Shown here piece after piece: positions 8,404 through 19,597 of a stretch of 64,000 nucleotides of DNA (within the stretch, counting starts at the first letter, position 1; every line of letters starts with the position of its first letter). The position numbers were made by a program, and so were the translations under genes. The stretch covers positions 395,001 to 459,000 of the forward strand of contig JACBOA010000001.1 of assembly GCA_013403005.1 (NCBI GenBank), in the 5' to 3' direction. The notes below the pieces were generated by a model that worked only from the letters and a program-made list of their open reading frames with translations, was not told where the DNA came from and made no database searches. This stretch comes from Methanobacteriaceae archaeon (lineage in GTDB: Archaea > Methanobacteriota > Methanobacteria > Methanobacteriales > Methanobacteriaceae).

Positions 8404-8441
8404 TAACTAACATTCTAATAATTAACTAACATTCGAATAAT
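8404..8441 (+). repeat. 19-bp tandem repeat ahead of the tfuA TATA box
   Basis: TAACTAACATTCTAATAAT at 8404-8422 is followed at once by TAACTAACATTCGAATAAT at 8423-8441, with one mismatch in 19. The repeats end next to the AT-rich TATA region at 8443-8459, where an activator or repressor site would be expected. Confidence 0.6.
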
Positions 8442-8480
8442 GAATATAAATCTTATATAGTAGTAATTAGGGTGGAGAGC

Positions 8481-9125
8481 ATGAATAAAAAAAGAGTCGT
8501 AGTGTTTATAGGGCCTTCATTACCATTAGATGATGCCCGTAAAATTTTAGATGCTGATTATCGTTCTCCAGTGGCTCGGGGTGATATTGAAGCCTTATTA
8601 ACTGATCCTCCACACATTATCGGCATCATTGACGGTGTTTTTCATCAACAACCTGCTGTTTCCCATCGTGAGATACTGAAGGCTCTTAAATATGGAATTA
8701 CTGTTGTAGGAGGATCCAGTATGGGCGCGCTTAGATCAGCTGAACTTGACAGTGCAGGTATGATTGGCATGGGAACTGTATACCAGATGTACAGGGATGG
8801 GAAAATAGAATCTGATGATGAGGTGGCAATTGTATTCAACCCTGAGACGCATGAACTGCTCTCCGAAGCATTAGTCAGTATGAGTTATAACTTCCAAATG
8901 GCTGAAAATGAGGGGATAATAACAGCTGATGATTATAAAAAACTTTACGAAACTGCTAAGAACATATATTATCCTCAAAGAACCTATCCGCGTGTTTTCA
9001 AGAGTTCTGGTCTTCCTGAAAACAAGATTCTAAAACTTAAATCCTTTTTAGATAAAAATGGAATTGACATTAAGACTGAAGATGCTAGAAAAGTTCTAAA
9101 GTACATTAAAAATCTTGTTGAATAG
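8481..9125 (+). CDS. tfuA: TfuA-like protein, McrA thioglycine formation
   Basis: TfuA-like proteins work with a YcaO enzyme to convert the backbone of a glycine in methyl-CoM reductase (McrA) to a thioamide. The protein of 214 residues has the family pattern: VVVFIGPSLP, an internal DPPHIIGIIDGVFH, VVGGSSMGALRSAEL and GMGTVYQMYRDG. The partner ycaO is not in this window. Start: GGTGGAG lies 4 bases before ATG 8481 (an in-frame GTG at 8472 overlaps that site). The next gene downstream is a LarE-type sulfur transferase, which makes a shared thiolation role attractive. Confidence 0.87.
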   Translation: MNKKRVVVFIGPSLPLDDARKILDADYRSPVARGDIEALLTDPPHIIGIIDGVFHQQPAVSHREILKALKYGITVVGGSSMGALRSAELDSAGMIGMGTVYQMYRDGKIESDDEVAIVFNPETHELLSEALVSMSYNFQMAENEGIITADDYKKLYETAKNIYYPQRTYPRVFKSSGLPENKILKLKSFLDKNGIDIKTEDARKVLKYIKNLVE

Positions 9126-9183
9126 GAATCTAACCCTAGGATATCTAACTATAGGATATCTAACCATAGACATCTAATCAATA
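9125..9183. repeat. About 15-bp degenerate tandem repeat after tfuA
   Basis: Four consecutive units are visible: 9125-9138, 9139-9153 (GGATATCTAACTATA), 9154-9168 (GGATATCTAACCATA) and 9169-9183 (GACATCTAATCAATA). A weaker fifth unit follows. The array begins at the tfuA stop codon. Possible causes are slippage or a protein-binding array; nothing decides between them. Confidence 0.6.
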
Positions 9184-9352
9184 GGAAATCAGTCGGATGG
9201 AAATCATTAGGATAATATAAAAAATCAAAATTGAAGAAATAATAAAATGAATAAAATCTATAAATTGAATCTGAATAATTCTGAATAATATACAACAAGT
9301 TAAATAACATTATCGTGAATAAATACAATCTTTCACCGTTTGTGGTATGATT

Positions 9353-10405
9353 ATGGATGCCGAAGAAAAATTAGATAATTTAAAGGCTTATTTTAATGGA
9401 AAAAAAGTCCTTGTGGCTTTTTCAGGCGGTGCGGATAGCACACTATTGGCTTTGATGGCTAAAGACGGGGCAAAAGAAGCACTGGCAGTTACAGTGGACA
9501 ATGGGCTTATGCCTTCAAATTGCATGGATAAAGCAGAAGAAATCGCTGGTGAAATAGGAATAAAACATTTTACAATCCGAGAAAACTTTCTAAAGGATGA
9601 TGAATTTGCAAAAAACCCACCAAATCGCTGTTATATCTGTAAAAATAAAATATATCAATATCTGACTGAGATGGCATTGGATTATCACTATGATCTGGTT
9701 GTGGATGGTACCAATCTTAGTGATTTAATGGAAGACCGGCCCGGAATAATAGTCAATAGGGAGAAAAATATTAAGATGCCTCTGGTTAAATTTGGGTTCA
9801 GTTCAAAGGATGTAAGAACTATTTTGAAAGATTGGAACATTAATTATCATCCCTCAACCACCTGTTTAGCCACAAGAATACCCGCAGGGTGCCAGATCAC
9901 TCTCAAAAAAATCAACCGTATTGCCTATGCTGAAAATCTCGTCCGTGCACTTACGGGTCTTGATGTGGTCAGAGTGAGAGATGATGAAGGATTAGCTCTT
10001 ATTCAAGTGGGAGATATCGAAAAACTTTTAGATAAAGCTCTACTCTGCCAGATAGATTCTGAATTGAAAGCAGTTGGATTTAAGAAAATAAACTTGGATA
10101 TTGATAATTATGGAGATTTTAAAACTGAAATTATGGTTTACAAACCGTGTAAGGATGAGAAAAATCGGATAATGTTTGAAACCCAGCTGCCATATCAGTT
10201 TAATATCCAGGATACTTGTCATGAACTGAAACAACTGGGTGCAGTTAAATGTTCTGTGGAGATGGGCATAGCCATGCTGGAAATAGATGGTAGCAGCATC
10301 ACCCTATTTGCCAGTGGGAAAATCGTTGTCAGAAGAGTAAAAGACCAAAAAGATGCTCAGGAATTACTGATGAAAATTTTACCATGCATCCGAAGGAAGA
10401 AATAA
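9353..10405 (+). CDS. LarE-like ATP-dependent sulfur transferase, three-cysteine type
   Basis: The PP-loop ATPase domain has VAFSGGADSTLLAL near the N-terminus. Three cysteines (CYIC and the later TTCLATRIP) match the pattern known for [4Fe-4S]-bearing LarE proteins, rather than the single sacrificial cysteine of classic LarE. A C-terminal extension of about 90 residues has the pattern ITLFASGKIVVRRVKDQKDA, resembling a TBP-like repeat. Its position after tfuA points to sulfur delivery for thioamide or cofactor synthesis, though the target is not shown. ATG 9353 has GTGGT 6 bases upstream; ATG 9347 abuts that site. Length is 350 residues against about 270 for LarE. Confidence 0.82.
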   Translation: MDAEEKLDNLKAYFNGKKVLVAFSGGADSTLLALMAKDGAKEALAVTVDNGLMPSNCMDKAEEIAGEIGIKHFTIRENFLKDDEFAKNPPNRCYICKNKIYQYLTEMALDYHYDLVVDGTNLSDLMEDRPGIIVNREKNIKMPLVKFGFSSKDVRTILKDWNINYHPSTTCLATRIPAGCQITLKKINRIAYAENLVRALTGLDVVRVRDDEGLALIQVGDIEKLLDKALLCQIDSELKAVGFKKINLDIDNYGDFKTEIMVYKPCKDEKNRIMFETQLPYQFNIQDTCHELKQLGAVKCSVEMGIAMLEIDGSSITLFASGKIVVRRVKDQKDAQELLMKILPCIRRKK

Positions 10406-10555
10406 AAAATTAGAAAAATATATAGATTATTTTTCATTTATATTGGTTTTATAATTGTAATTTTTAAAATAAAGAATAAAAGGGCGATTAATGGATTTAG
10501 TTTTTTAATTAATGCTTTTTCAATTAATATTTCTTTAAAATTATTCTTTTTTCAA

Positions 10556-11044
10556 TCATAGTTCTCTATGAACCGGTTCTTTAACCTTACGTCTAAATGC
10601 AGTTAGTTTCTTGAAAAAGCCCCTATCATCATTACCTGAGAGGATGATAATATCCCCTTCTACTTCCACTACTTCCCCATCGGCTTCTATGTTTTCAATT
10701 TCGACAGTAATTTCAGAAGCATCTTCCAGGGTGTCATTGGAGGTGTAGGTATAATCCAAAACCAGTTTATCATGAGGATGCACTTCTTGCAGTGCTCTTT
10801 TAATGGTAAGCTCCAGGATATTGAAGAAAGTTTCCAGTTGAGGTGTTCCTTCCCACCAGAGAGTGGCCATGATAAATTGAGGATTGATATCATGCAGTAC
10901 CACATCTCCACCTTTTTTACCCACAATACGGATTGTTTCAGGATCTGCCTTTATTTTGATGATGGGTTTAACAATGGGGGTCATTTTAGTTTCTTGGTCT
11001 TCAGTGAGAGTTTCTTCAGTTTCATGGGGAGTTGTATCAGACAT
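10556..11044 (-). CDS. Conserved hypothetical protein, acidic
   Basis: The 162-residue protein has an acidic, Thr/Glu-rich N-terminal tail of about 25 residues, then a compact alpha/beta domain (IKADPETIRIVGKKGGDVVLHDI, LKLTIKRAL-like helix, VLDYTYTSND, EIENIEADGEVVEVEGDIIIL) and a basic C-terminal tail. No signal peptide or membrane segment. I do not recognise the family. The ATG at 11042-11044 is chosen; another ATG lies three codons earlier at 11051-11053, and neither has a clear ribosome binding site, so a leaderless message is possible. It is convergent with the LarE-like gene. Confidence 0.65.
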   Translation of the reverse strand: MSDTTPHETEETLTEDQETKMTPIVKPIIKIKADPETIRIVGKKGGDVVLHDINPQFIMATLWWEGTPQLETFFNILELTIKRALQEVHPHDKLVLDYTYTSNDTLEDASEITVEIENIEADGEVVEVEGDIIILSGNDDRGFFKKLTAFRRKVKEPVHREL

Positions 11045-11369
11045 ATTAATCATAAAAACATTTTTTTGGTTTTTTTAGATACTAAATATCATTTTAGGGA
11101 AATTATTTTGTTTTTGGGATTTTTTTTGGGATGGAAGGGATGGATTTGGATGGAAATAATTTGAATCATGCTGGAATAGCGAACATCTAATATATTATTT
11201 ACCATTTAACGATAAGTTATATGCAGTTCTGATTAGCACATTCATCAATTAATCAATTAAATAGTTAATCAATTAAATAAGCAATTAATATGGGGTATCC
11301 AGAATTTTAATACTCAATTAGATGTCCAATATCTTAAATTTCTCTGAATTTCCAAAATCCATAATTTAG
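11045..11369. other. Intergenic region, no gene seen
   Basis: About 325 AT-rich bases between two minus-strand genes. It should contain the promoter of the acidic hypothetical protein (TATA-like ATGATATTTAG complement near 11080-11090). Short repeats based on TTAATCAATTAA are present around 11246-11285. No RNA gene was recognised. Confidence 0.4.
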
Positions 11370-12206
11370 TTAGTCAATAATGGATTTAATCAGATCTCCA
11401 GCCCTTACTAGTCCTACTAAGTTTCCTTCCACATCAATCACTGGCATCTGTTCAATGTTTCTCTGACGCATCTTGTTGGCACAATCCTTCACTGCAGTTT
11501 TGGTGGTGACAATAGCCAGGTCAGTGGTTGCAACATCTCTAACTTCTTTGTCAGAGAACTGTAGATGATTTTTAATGACATAGAGCACATTTTTACTATC
11601 CCAGGACCATTTATCTCCTTCTGTACCTACGGAAGTGTTGTGAACAGTCTGTTCAGAAACCACTTCACTTTCATCTAAAAAGTCAGTTTCTGTGAGAATT
11701 CCTGAAGGTTTACCTTCATTACTAAGGGCCAGGAGTACCTTAAGGTTGAAGTATCGCATAATTGCGAAGGCTACATTAAGAGGGGTTCTTTCCCAAGTAG
11801 TTGGCACGCTATGTAGCATGTAATCTTCTGCTGGATCAGTGATATCCAGTTTCCACAGGGCTTTGTTAATCAGATCTGATGCAGTTACTAATCCCACTAG
11901 TTCTTCATTTTCCACCACTGGAACTCTTCTTATATTGTTTTCTGACATCTTCCTGGCAGCATCTTTAATATCATCTTCAGGCCCCACGGTTATCATATCC
12001 CGAGTCATTATCAGAGCGATCTGCTCTTCGTCGGGGTTTTCTACCAGGTCGGTTCTGGTGAGTATGCCTACTAATTTCTTAGTGCCTTTTTTAACTACTG
12101 GTAATCCTGATACTTTATATTTCCTCATTAGTTCCATTGCATTTTGACGATTTCCTGGTACTTGAATGTGGTAAATTTCCTCTGACATGATGTCCTTTAT
12201 CTGCAT
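11370..12206 (-). CDS. Four-CBS-domain protein
   Basis: The 278-residue protein is made of two Bateman modules: CBS-1 MQIKDIMSEEIYHIQV, CBS-2 beginning IALIMTRDMITVGPED, CBS-3 around DYMLHSVPTTWERTPL and CBS-4 around DVATTDLAIVTTKTAV. Each has the usual GxxxxxD ending (VGILTRTDL, VGLVTASDL, SGILTETDF, VGLVRAGDL). Such proteins sense adenine nucleotides or SAM and regulate partners. Start: the ATG at 12204-12206 has GGTG 5 bases upstream and gives the usual CBS N-terminus; an ATG at 12221 and a TTG at 12230 are alternatives. It lies 60 bp downstream of a Usp gene and is probably in one transcript with it. Confidence 0.88.
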   Translation of the reverse strand: MQIKDIMSEEIYHIQVPGNRQNAMELMRKYKVSGLPVVKKGTKKLVGILTRTDLVENPDEEQIALIMTRDMITVGPEDDIKDAARKMSENNIRRVPVVENEELVGLVTASDLINKALWKLDITDPAEDYMLHSVPTTWERTPLNVAFAIMRYFNLKVLLALSNEGKPSGILTETDFLDESEVVSEQTVHNTSVGTEGDKWSWDSKNVLYVIKNHLQFSDKEVRDVATTDLAIVTTKTAVKDCANKMRQRNIEQMPVIDVEGNLVGLVRAGDLIKSIID

Positions 12207-12265
12207 TATTTCACCAGCCATAAGCTGCAACTAAAATAAAGTATTAAAAAAATATGATATTATAA

Positions 12266-12715
12266 TTAGTGCACGGCTAAAACAGGGCATTTCGCTGATC
12301 TGACAACTTTTTCAGTTACACTGCCCAGTAAAAATCGATCCAAACCGTGTTTTCCAGAGGTGCCCATAACTACCAGATCCACATTTTCTTTCTCTATTGT
12401 TTTAAGAATAGAATCTCCAGGGGAACCTTCTTCAGTTTTAAGGGTTACTTTAATTTTTTCTTCTAGTTTAGCTTCTTTTGCACTGTCACTTACCATTTCG
12501 GAGATTCTTTCCAGTGATCTTCGACCTTCTTCCTTTAACATTTCTTTAATTCTTACGATAAGGTCTTCAGCAGGGAGCCCCACTAATGATGATGTTTCAA
12601 TTACATTTAAAACAATGATTTCAGCGTTGCTTTTGCTTGCTATCCAGATGGCATGTTGTGCGGCTTTTTCAGCATATTTTGAACCATCTGTGGGCAATAA
12701 TATTTTCTGGTACAT
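12266..12715 (-). CDS. Universal stress protein (UspA family)
   Basis: A 149-residue single Usp domain. It starts YQKILLPTDGSKYAEKAAQHA and ends with the ATP-binding pattern VVMGTSGKHGLDRFLLGSVTEKVV (G-2x-G-9x-G-S/T), so it probably binds ATP. The gene follows the amidohydrolase stop by 5 bases. Start: AAGGTGA, partly in the upstream stop region, lies 5 bases before the ATG at 12713-12715; an overlapping GTG at 12724 is less likely. It sits between the amidohydrolase and the four-CBS gene, and the three may be co-transcribed. Confidence 0.9.
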   Translation of the reverse strand: MYQKILLPTDGSKYAEKAAQHAIWIASKSNAEIIVLNVIETSSLVGLPAEDLIVRIKEMLKEEGRRSLERISEMVSDSAKEAKLEEKIKVTLKTEEGSPGDSILKTIEKENVDLVVMGTSGKHGLDRFLLGSVTEKVVRSAKCPVLAVH

Positions 12716-12720
12716 TTGTT

Positions 12721-13896
<1,176 letters not shown>

Positions 13897-14274
13897 ACAA
13901 AGATTAGTATATTAAACGGGCTATTTATCCTTTGACTTAATAGATAAAAAATAGATAAATCTGCTTAAAAAAAACAAAATCAAAACCCCTCCCATATTTT
14001 GATTGGATATATCTGATTTTTAAAAATTAGTTATTTTTTTTAAATCGATCTTGGGAAAATTAAACTGCAACCCGTAAAACCATAAAAAAAGAAAAATAAG
14101 TAAAATAATTCGAATAAAAACGTGAATAAAAACGTTTAAAAAATTTTTCAGTGTCTAGTGGAACTTATATGGTTTTTTTTAAGCTTAAAGGAATTCATAA
14201 TCTTAATTTTCAATAAAAATATAAAAAGATAATATTTGTTTATTTAAAGTTGAATCTACGAGTTCTAATTCAAA
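13897..14274. other. Intergenic region, no gene seen
   Basis: About 380 AT-rich bases between the carB stop and the amidohydrolase start, both genes on the minus strand. It contains A and T runs (for example around 14030-14045 and 14170-14180) of the kind that terminate archaeal transcription and should carry the amidohydrolase promoter. No repeat or RNA gene was recognised. Confidence 0.4.
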
Positions 14275-17200
14275 TCAGTTTATATTATGATACTTTTTAA
14301 GTGATTTAACTCCAATTTTCCCTTTTCCAACACTCTCAATGGCATTCAGCGCTGCTCTTGCACCGGCCAGTGTGGTGACATAGGGTATTCCCAGTTCAAC
14401 AGCCATCCTCCGGATGTAGTATCCGTCATCTGCAGATTGTTTGCCTGAGGGGGTGTTTATAATCATATCCACTTCCTTGTTAAGGATGGCATCCTGTATA
14501 TTAGGCGATCCCTGGCTGATTTTGCGTACAATGTCAATATCCACATGTTCATCAACAGCTCTAGCTGTTCCACGGGTGGCGATGAGGTTAAAACCTAGTT
14601 TTTTGGCTTTTTCTACAATATCTCTGATTTTATTCTTATCAGCATCACGAACACTTATGAAAATGGTGCCTTTCTGGGGAAGATCCATGCCTGCTGATAG
14701 CTGTGCTTTGTAATAGGATATTCCGAAGTTTTCATCGATTCCCATACTTTCCCCAGTTGATTTCATCTCAGGGCCCAGCACAGAATCGGCTTCAGGAAGT
14801 TTTATAAAGGGGAATATGGATTCTTTAACTGCCACATGGCTTATTTTAACTTCGTGATTAAGTCCAAAATCTTTTAATTTTTTTCCCATCATTAACTCAG
14901 CAGCTATCTTAGCCAGTGGAATACCTACTGCTTTGCTAACGAATGGAACAGTTCTGCTAGCTCGGGGATTGGCTTCTAAGATGTAAACTTGCGGTCTATC
15001 CTGTTCATCCATTTTAACTGCATACTGAATATTCATTAAACCCACAACATCCAATTCCAGAGCTAATTTAATGGTATGTTCTTTGATGGTAGTTAGAACA
15101 TCTTCAGGGATGCTCTGTGGGGGTATAACGCATGCCGAGTCTCCGGAGTGCACTCCTGCCTCTTCAATGTGTTCCATGATCCCTCCAATGAAGACTTCTT
15201 CTCCATCTGACAGGGCATCAACATCGATCTCAATGGCATCTTCCAAAAATTTATCCACCAGAATGGGATGTTCCGGAGATATGCGCACTGCTTCCTGCAT
15301 ATACTCCCGGAGTTCATCATCATCATAGACGATTTGCATGGCCCTACCTCCCAGAACATAGGATGGCCTTACCAGAACCGGGAATCCAATTCTAGCAGCT
15401 ACTTTACGGGCGTCTTCAAATGAATATGCAATTCCATAATCAGCCTGTGGTATTTCCAGTTTATTTAGAACTTTAGTAAACCTTTCCCTGTCTTCAACAC
15501 GGTCAATACTCTCGTGAGGTGTTCCCAATATCCTAACTCCTTCTTGGGCCAGGGGAACTGCCAGGTTAATGGAAGTTTGACCTCCGAATTGTACCACCAC
15601 TCCGTATGGTTTTTCCTTGTTGATTATGCCCATAACATCTTCCAGAGTGAGAGGTTCAAAATAGAGCTTGCTGGAGATATCATAATCAGTACTAACTGTT
15701 TCAGGGTTATTATTTATTATTATGGTTTCAATACCATCATCTTTAAGTGCCATGGCTGCATGCACGCAGCAATAATCGAATTCGATTCCCTGTCCGATTC
15801 TGATGGGTCCTGCTCCAATTATGATGACTTTTTTTTCCTCTGAAACTGCAACTTCATCTTCTTCTTCATAGCAACCATAATAATACGGTGTTTTTGCCTC
15901 AAACTCTGCAGCACAAGTGTCAACCATTTTATAGGAAGGGGTTATTCCTTCCTTTTCCCGGGATTCTCTAATGGTTTTCTCATCTAAACCTGTGATTTGG
16001 GATATGATACGATCTGAAAAACCCATTTTTTTAGTTTTACGCATTATTTTTGGTTTTAAAATATTTTTTGCACTGATTTTTTCTTCCCATTTTGCGATAT
16101 TGAGTATTTTATTCAGGAAAAAAGGATCAATTTGAGTTATATCCTGTATTTCTTCAACAGTCATTCCTGATTTCAGGGCACTGTAAACCTGGAAAAGTCG
16201 TTGATCAGTGGCGTTTTTAAGTTTTTCTTCATCAAATGCTGTGGTTTCAAAACCATAGCTTCCCACATCCAGACTGCGAATAGCCTTGTGCAAGGATTCT
16301 TCCAGTGTACGGCCAATGGCCATTACTTCCCCAGTTGATTTCATCTGCACCCCTATTTCCCTGCTTATTCCCTTGAATTTGTCAAACGGCCAGCGAGGAA
16401 TTTTGGTGACAATGTAATCCAGGCTGGGTTCGAAAGATGCAGGAGTTTCCTTGGTGATATCATTTTGAATCTCATCCAGAGTCATACCCACTGCAATCTT
16501 GGCTGAAATCTTAGCTATAGGGTACCCGGTGGCTTTAGAAGCAAGAGCACTGCTCCTGCTCACTCGAGGATTAACTTCAATAACTTTGTACTCTCCAGTG
16601 ATGGGGTGAACAGCAAACTGGATGTTACAACCTCCCTGGATTCCCAGAGCACGTATAATTTTGATGGAAGCATTTCTAAGGCGCTGGTTGTCCACGTCAG
16701 ACAGGGTCTGTGAGGGTGCCACTACAATACTTTCACCAGTGTGAATTCCCATAGGGTCCAGGTTCTCCATGTTACACACAATGATGCAAGTGTCATTTTT
16801 ATCCCGCATTACCTCGTACTCGAATTCCTTCCAACCCATTACCGATTGATCAATGAGCACCTGGTTGATATAACTCATTTCCAATCCGTGAGTGGTTATT
16901 TCTTCCAGTTCCTGACGATTATGGGCTACTCCACCACCAGTTCCCCCCAGAGTAAAGGCAGGTCTTACAATAACGGGATAACCGATTTCTTCCACAGCTT
17001 CCAATGCTTGCTCTAATGTGGAAACTGCTTTAGCCTTAGGAACAGGTTCATTAAGCCTCTTCATGAAGCTATCAAAAAGGTCACGATCTTCAACATTTTT
17101 AATGGTTTCAACAGAAGATCCGATGACTTTAACTCCTTCCAGGGCACCTATGGCTTCCAGACCCGTGGCAACGTTCAAACCAGTCTGCCCTCCCATGGTG

Positions 17201-17463
17201 GGTAGTATGGCATCCGGGTTTTCCTTTTCAATAATCTTGGCAACAATTTCAGGGGTGAGAGGCTCCACATAAACCTCATCAGCCATGTCAATATCAGTCT
17301 GGATGGTTGCTGGGTTACTGTTCACCAGTACAGTTTCAATACCCTCTTCCTGGAGGGATTTACAGGCTTGAGAACCAGAATAATCGAATTCAGCTGCCTG
17401 GCCGATTTGAATGGGTCCTGAGCCAATAATGAGTACCTTCCTAATTTCTTCGTCCCGCGGCAT
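14275..17463 (-). CDS. carB: Carbamoyl-phosphate synthase, large subunit
   Basis: CarB makes carbamoyl phosphate from ammonia, bicarbonate and two ATP for pyrimidine and arginine synthesis. The 1062-residue protein is full length and unsplit: two ATP-grasp halves with a duplicated start (VLIIGSGPIQIGQAAEFDYSG and, near residue 555, VIIIGAGPIRIGQGIEFDY), HTGESIVVAPSQTL and HSGDSACVIPPQS, and a C-terminal allosteric MGS-like domain (FISVRDADKNKIRDIVEKA). Some archaea have carB split into two genes; here it is one. It is 133 bp downstream of carA and very likely in one operon with it. Confidence 0.97.
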   Translation of the reverse strand: MPRDEEIRKVLIIGSGPIQIGQAAEFDYSGSQACKSLQEEGIETVLVNSNPATIQTDIDMADEVYVEPLTPEIVAKIIEKENPDAILPTMGGQTGLNVATGLEAIGALEGVKVIGSSVETIKNVEDRDLFDSFMKRLNEPVPKAKAVSTLEQALEAVEEIGYPVIVRPAFTLGGTGGGVAHNRQELEEITTHGLEMSYINQVLIDQSVMGWKEFEYEVMRDKNDTCIIVCNMENLDPMGIHTGESIVVAPSQTLSDVDNQRLRNASIKIIRALGIQGGCNIQFAVHPITGEYKVIEVNPRVSRSSALASKATGYPIAKISAKIAVGMTLDEIQNDITKETPASFEPSLDYIVTKIPRWPFDKFKGISREIGVQMKSTGEVMAIGRTLEESLHKAIRSLDVGSYGFETTAFDEEKLKNATDQRLFQVYSALKSGMTVEEIQDITQIDPFFLNKILNIAKWEEKISAKNILKPKIMRKTKKMGFSDRIISQITGLDEKTIRESREKEGITPSYKMVDTCAAEFEAKTPYYYGCYEEEDEVAVSEEKKVIIIGAGPIRIGQGIEFDYCCVHAAMALKDDGIETIIINNNPETVSTDYDISSKLYFEPLTLEDVMGIINKEKPYGVVVQFGGQTSINLAVPLAQEGVRILGTPHESIDRVEDRERFTKVLNKLEIPQADYGIAYSFEDARKVAARIGFPVLVRPSYVLGGRAMQIVYDDDELREYMQEAVRISPEHPILVDKFLEDAIEIDVDALSDGEEVFIGGIMEHIEEAGVHSGDSACVIPPQSIPEDVLTTIKEHTIKLALELDVVGLMNIQYAVKMDEQDRPQVYILEANPRASRTVPFVSKAVGIPLAKIAAELMMGKKLKDFGLNHEVKISHVAVKESIFPFIKLPEADSVLGPEMKSTGESMGIDENFGISYYKAQLSAGMDLPQKGTIFISVRDADKNKIRDIVEKAKKLGFNLIATRGTARAVDEHVDIDIVRKISQGSPNIQDAILNKEVDMIINTPSGKQSADDGYYIRRMAVELGIPYVTTLAGARAALNAIESVGKGKIGVKSLKKYHNIN

Positions 17464-17596
17464 TTATAATCCTCTTTATCCTCTTAATGGCTATTCATTT
17501 TCATATTCAAATATTATCAGTGCTTTGAATTTTTATCCAATATTTCAATACCAGTTTTCTTTTTTTATTCTTGTTATTCCTCAAATTCTAGTTATT

Positions 17597-18679
17597 TCAA
17601 TAATTTTTAAGGTTTTCCACGAAGTTGTTGAAGTAGTAATCAGTGTCATGGGGTCCGGGCCCTGCTTCTGGATGGTACTGTACACTGGATATGGGGAGTT
17701 CCTGGTGTTTTATTCCCTCAACCGAGCCATCATTAAGGTTTACTTGGGTCACTTCAATGGGTAGGTCGTTACATGATTCAGGATCAATGGTAAAACCATG
17801 ATTCTGTGAGGTTATGGAAACCTTACCAGTTTTCAAATCCTTTACCGGTTGATTTATTCCCCGATGTCCGAATTTCATTTTATAGATTTTCGCACCAAAA
17901 GCTAGGGAAATAATCTGCTGCCCTAAACAAATTCCAAAAATGGGGAGTCTTTCTGAAAGCTTTCGCACGGTACTTATAGCTTCTTTAACTCGGGTAGGAT
18001 CTCCAGGTCCACTTGAGACTAAAAGTGCTCCTGGGTCGTAGTCCATGATTTCCTGAGGAGAAGTGTTATAAGGTAAAACAACCACTCCAACTTCTCTTTT
18101 TAAAAGAGCGTTTATACTATTGTTTTTTATTCCACAGTCAAGTATTACAGCTCTTTGTTTGTATTCCTCACCCAGTATGCGTGTTTTGGTGACGGACACC
18201 TCTTCAACCAGGTCCAGTTCTTCAATTCCTGGCTGATTTCGGGCCATTTCCAGGAGTTCATCATCCTCAATCTCTTCAGTAGCCAGAGCTCCTTTCATGG
18301 TTCCGTGTTTCCGAATTTTAATGGTAACCGAACGAGTATCTATTTGACTGATCCCTGGAATTTTATATTCTTCTAAAAAGTCAGATAGGTTCTTTTCAGA
18401 TAGACCATGGGATGGATATGGATTTTCTTCTCTTACAATAAATCCTTCTGCTTTTATTCCATTAGATTGGAACCAATCTTCTGACACACCATAATTACCT
18501 TGCAAAGGATAGGTGGACATTAAAATCTGACCCTTGTAAGATGGATCAGTAAGAGATTCAACATAGCCTGTCATGCCAGTGGCAAAAACCACTTCTCCTG
18601 TCTTAATTGTGCAGTACCCGAATCCTTCTCCTTTCAGTATGGTGCCATCCTCTAAAGCTAACTTGGCCTCTTCTCGCAT
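17597..18679 (-). CDS. carA: Carbamoyl-phosphate synthase, small (glutaminase) subunit
   Basis: CarA releases ammonia from glutamine for CarB. The 360-residue protein has the N-terminal CarA domain (LALEDGTILKGEGFG, VVFATGMTGYVESLTDPSYKGQIL) and a class I glutamine amidotransferase domain with the nucleophile in FGICLGQQII and the His/Glu pair in SVQYHPEAGPGP. The start is the ATG at 18677-18679, with GGTGAT 3 bases before it. It precedes carB on the same strand. Confidence 0.97.
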   Translation of the reverse strand: MREEAKLALEDGTILKGEGFGYCTIKTGEVVFATGMTGYVESLTDPSYKGQILMSTYPLQGNYGVSEDWFQSNGIKAEGFIVREENPYPSHGLSEKNLSDFLEEYKIPGISQIDTRSVTIKIRKHGTMKGALATEEIEDDELLEMARNQPGIEELDLVEEVSVTKTRILGEEYKQRAVILDCGIKNNSINALLKREVGVVVLPYNTSPQEIMDYDPGALLVSSGPGDPTRVKEAISTVRKLSERLPIFGICLGQQIISLAFGAKIYKMKFGHRGINQPVKDLKTGKVSITSQNHGFTIDPESCNDLPIEVTQVNLNDGSVEGIKHQELPISSVQYHPEAGPGPHDTDYYFNNFVENLKNY

Positions 18680-19072
18680 TAAATCACCGTGATTACCACT
18701 ATTTTAATGGGATCAGCATTATTACGTGGTTATCTTTTGTTAATTTGATATATTTTTTGATAAGACTTCTGATAAGATCTAACAGGATAATTTATGCTAT
18801 AACTTGATTAATTTCCATTTTTTAGTAGAATACGCTTTTTTTGCAAAAATTACCATATTTTGTTAGGGTATGAATCAAATTTTATCTATTTATCATTTAT
18901 CTGAAGTATCTATCTGAAGTAAATCTATCCACTTATTAATCTATTTGTCTAATCATTTAAGAAATTTTTTTTAGATGTTTTATACAAATATATTCTGAAA
19001 ATTTCTGAATCAAAATTATTCGGAATATTGAATTTCTTTCACAGGACTATTCTAGAACAACTCAGATTGTTT
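18680..19072. other. Intergenic region with likely carA promoter
   Basis: About 390 AT-rich bases. Reading the minus strand, AAAAAATATATCA around 18746-18758 is a good BRE/TATA candidate about 70 bases ahead of carA. A 13-bp direct repeat (TATCTGAAGTATC, then TATCTGAAGTAAA) lies at 18898-18923, further upstream. No gene is seen. Confidence 0.45.
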
Positions 19073-19561
<489 letters not shown>

Positions 19562-19597
19562 GAAGTTCTCATCTCTCTGGATTCATAAGTGATAAAA

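Noticed and set aside
14441..17272. Several plus-strand frames inside carB and carA
   Set aside because: All are shadows of the well-conserved carAB genes.
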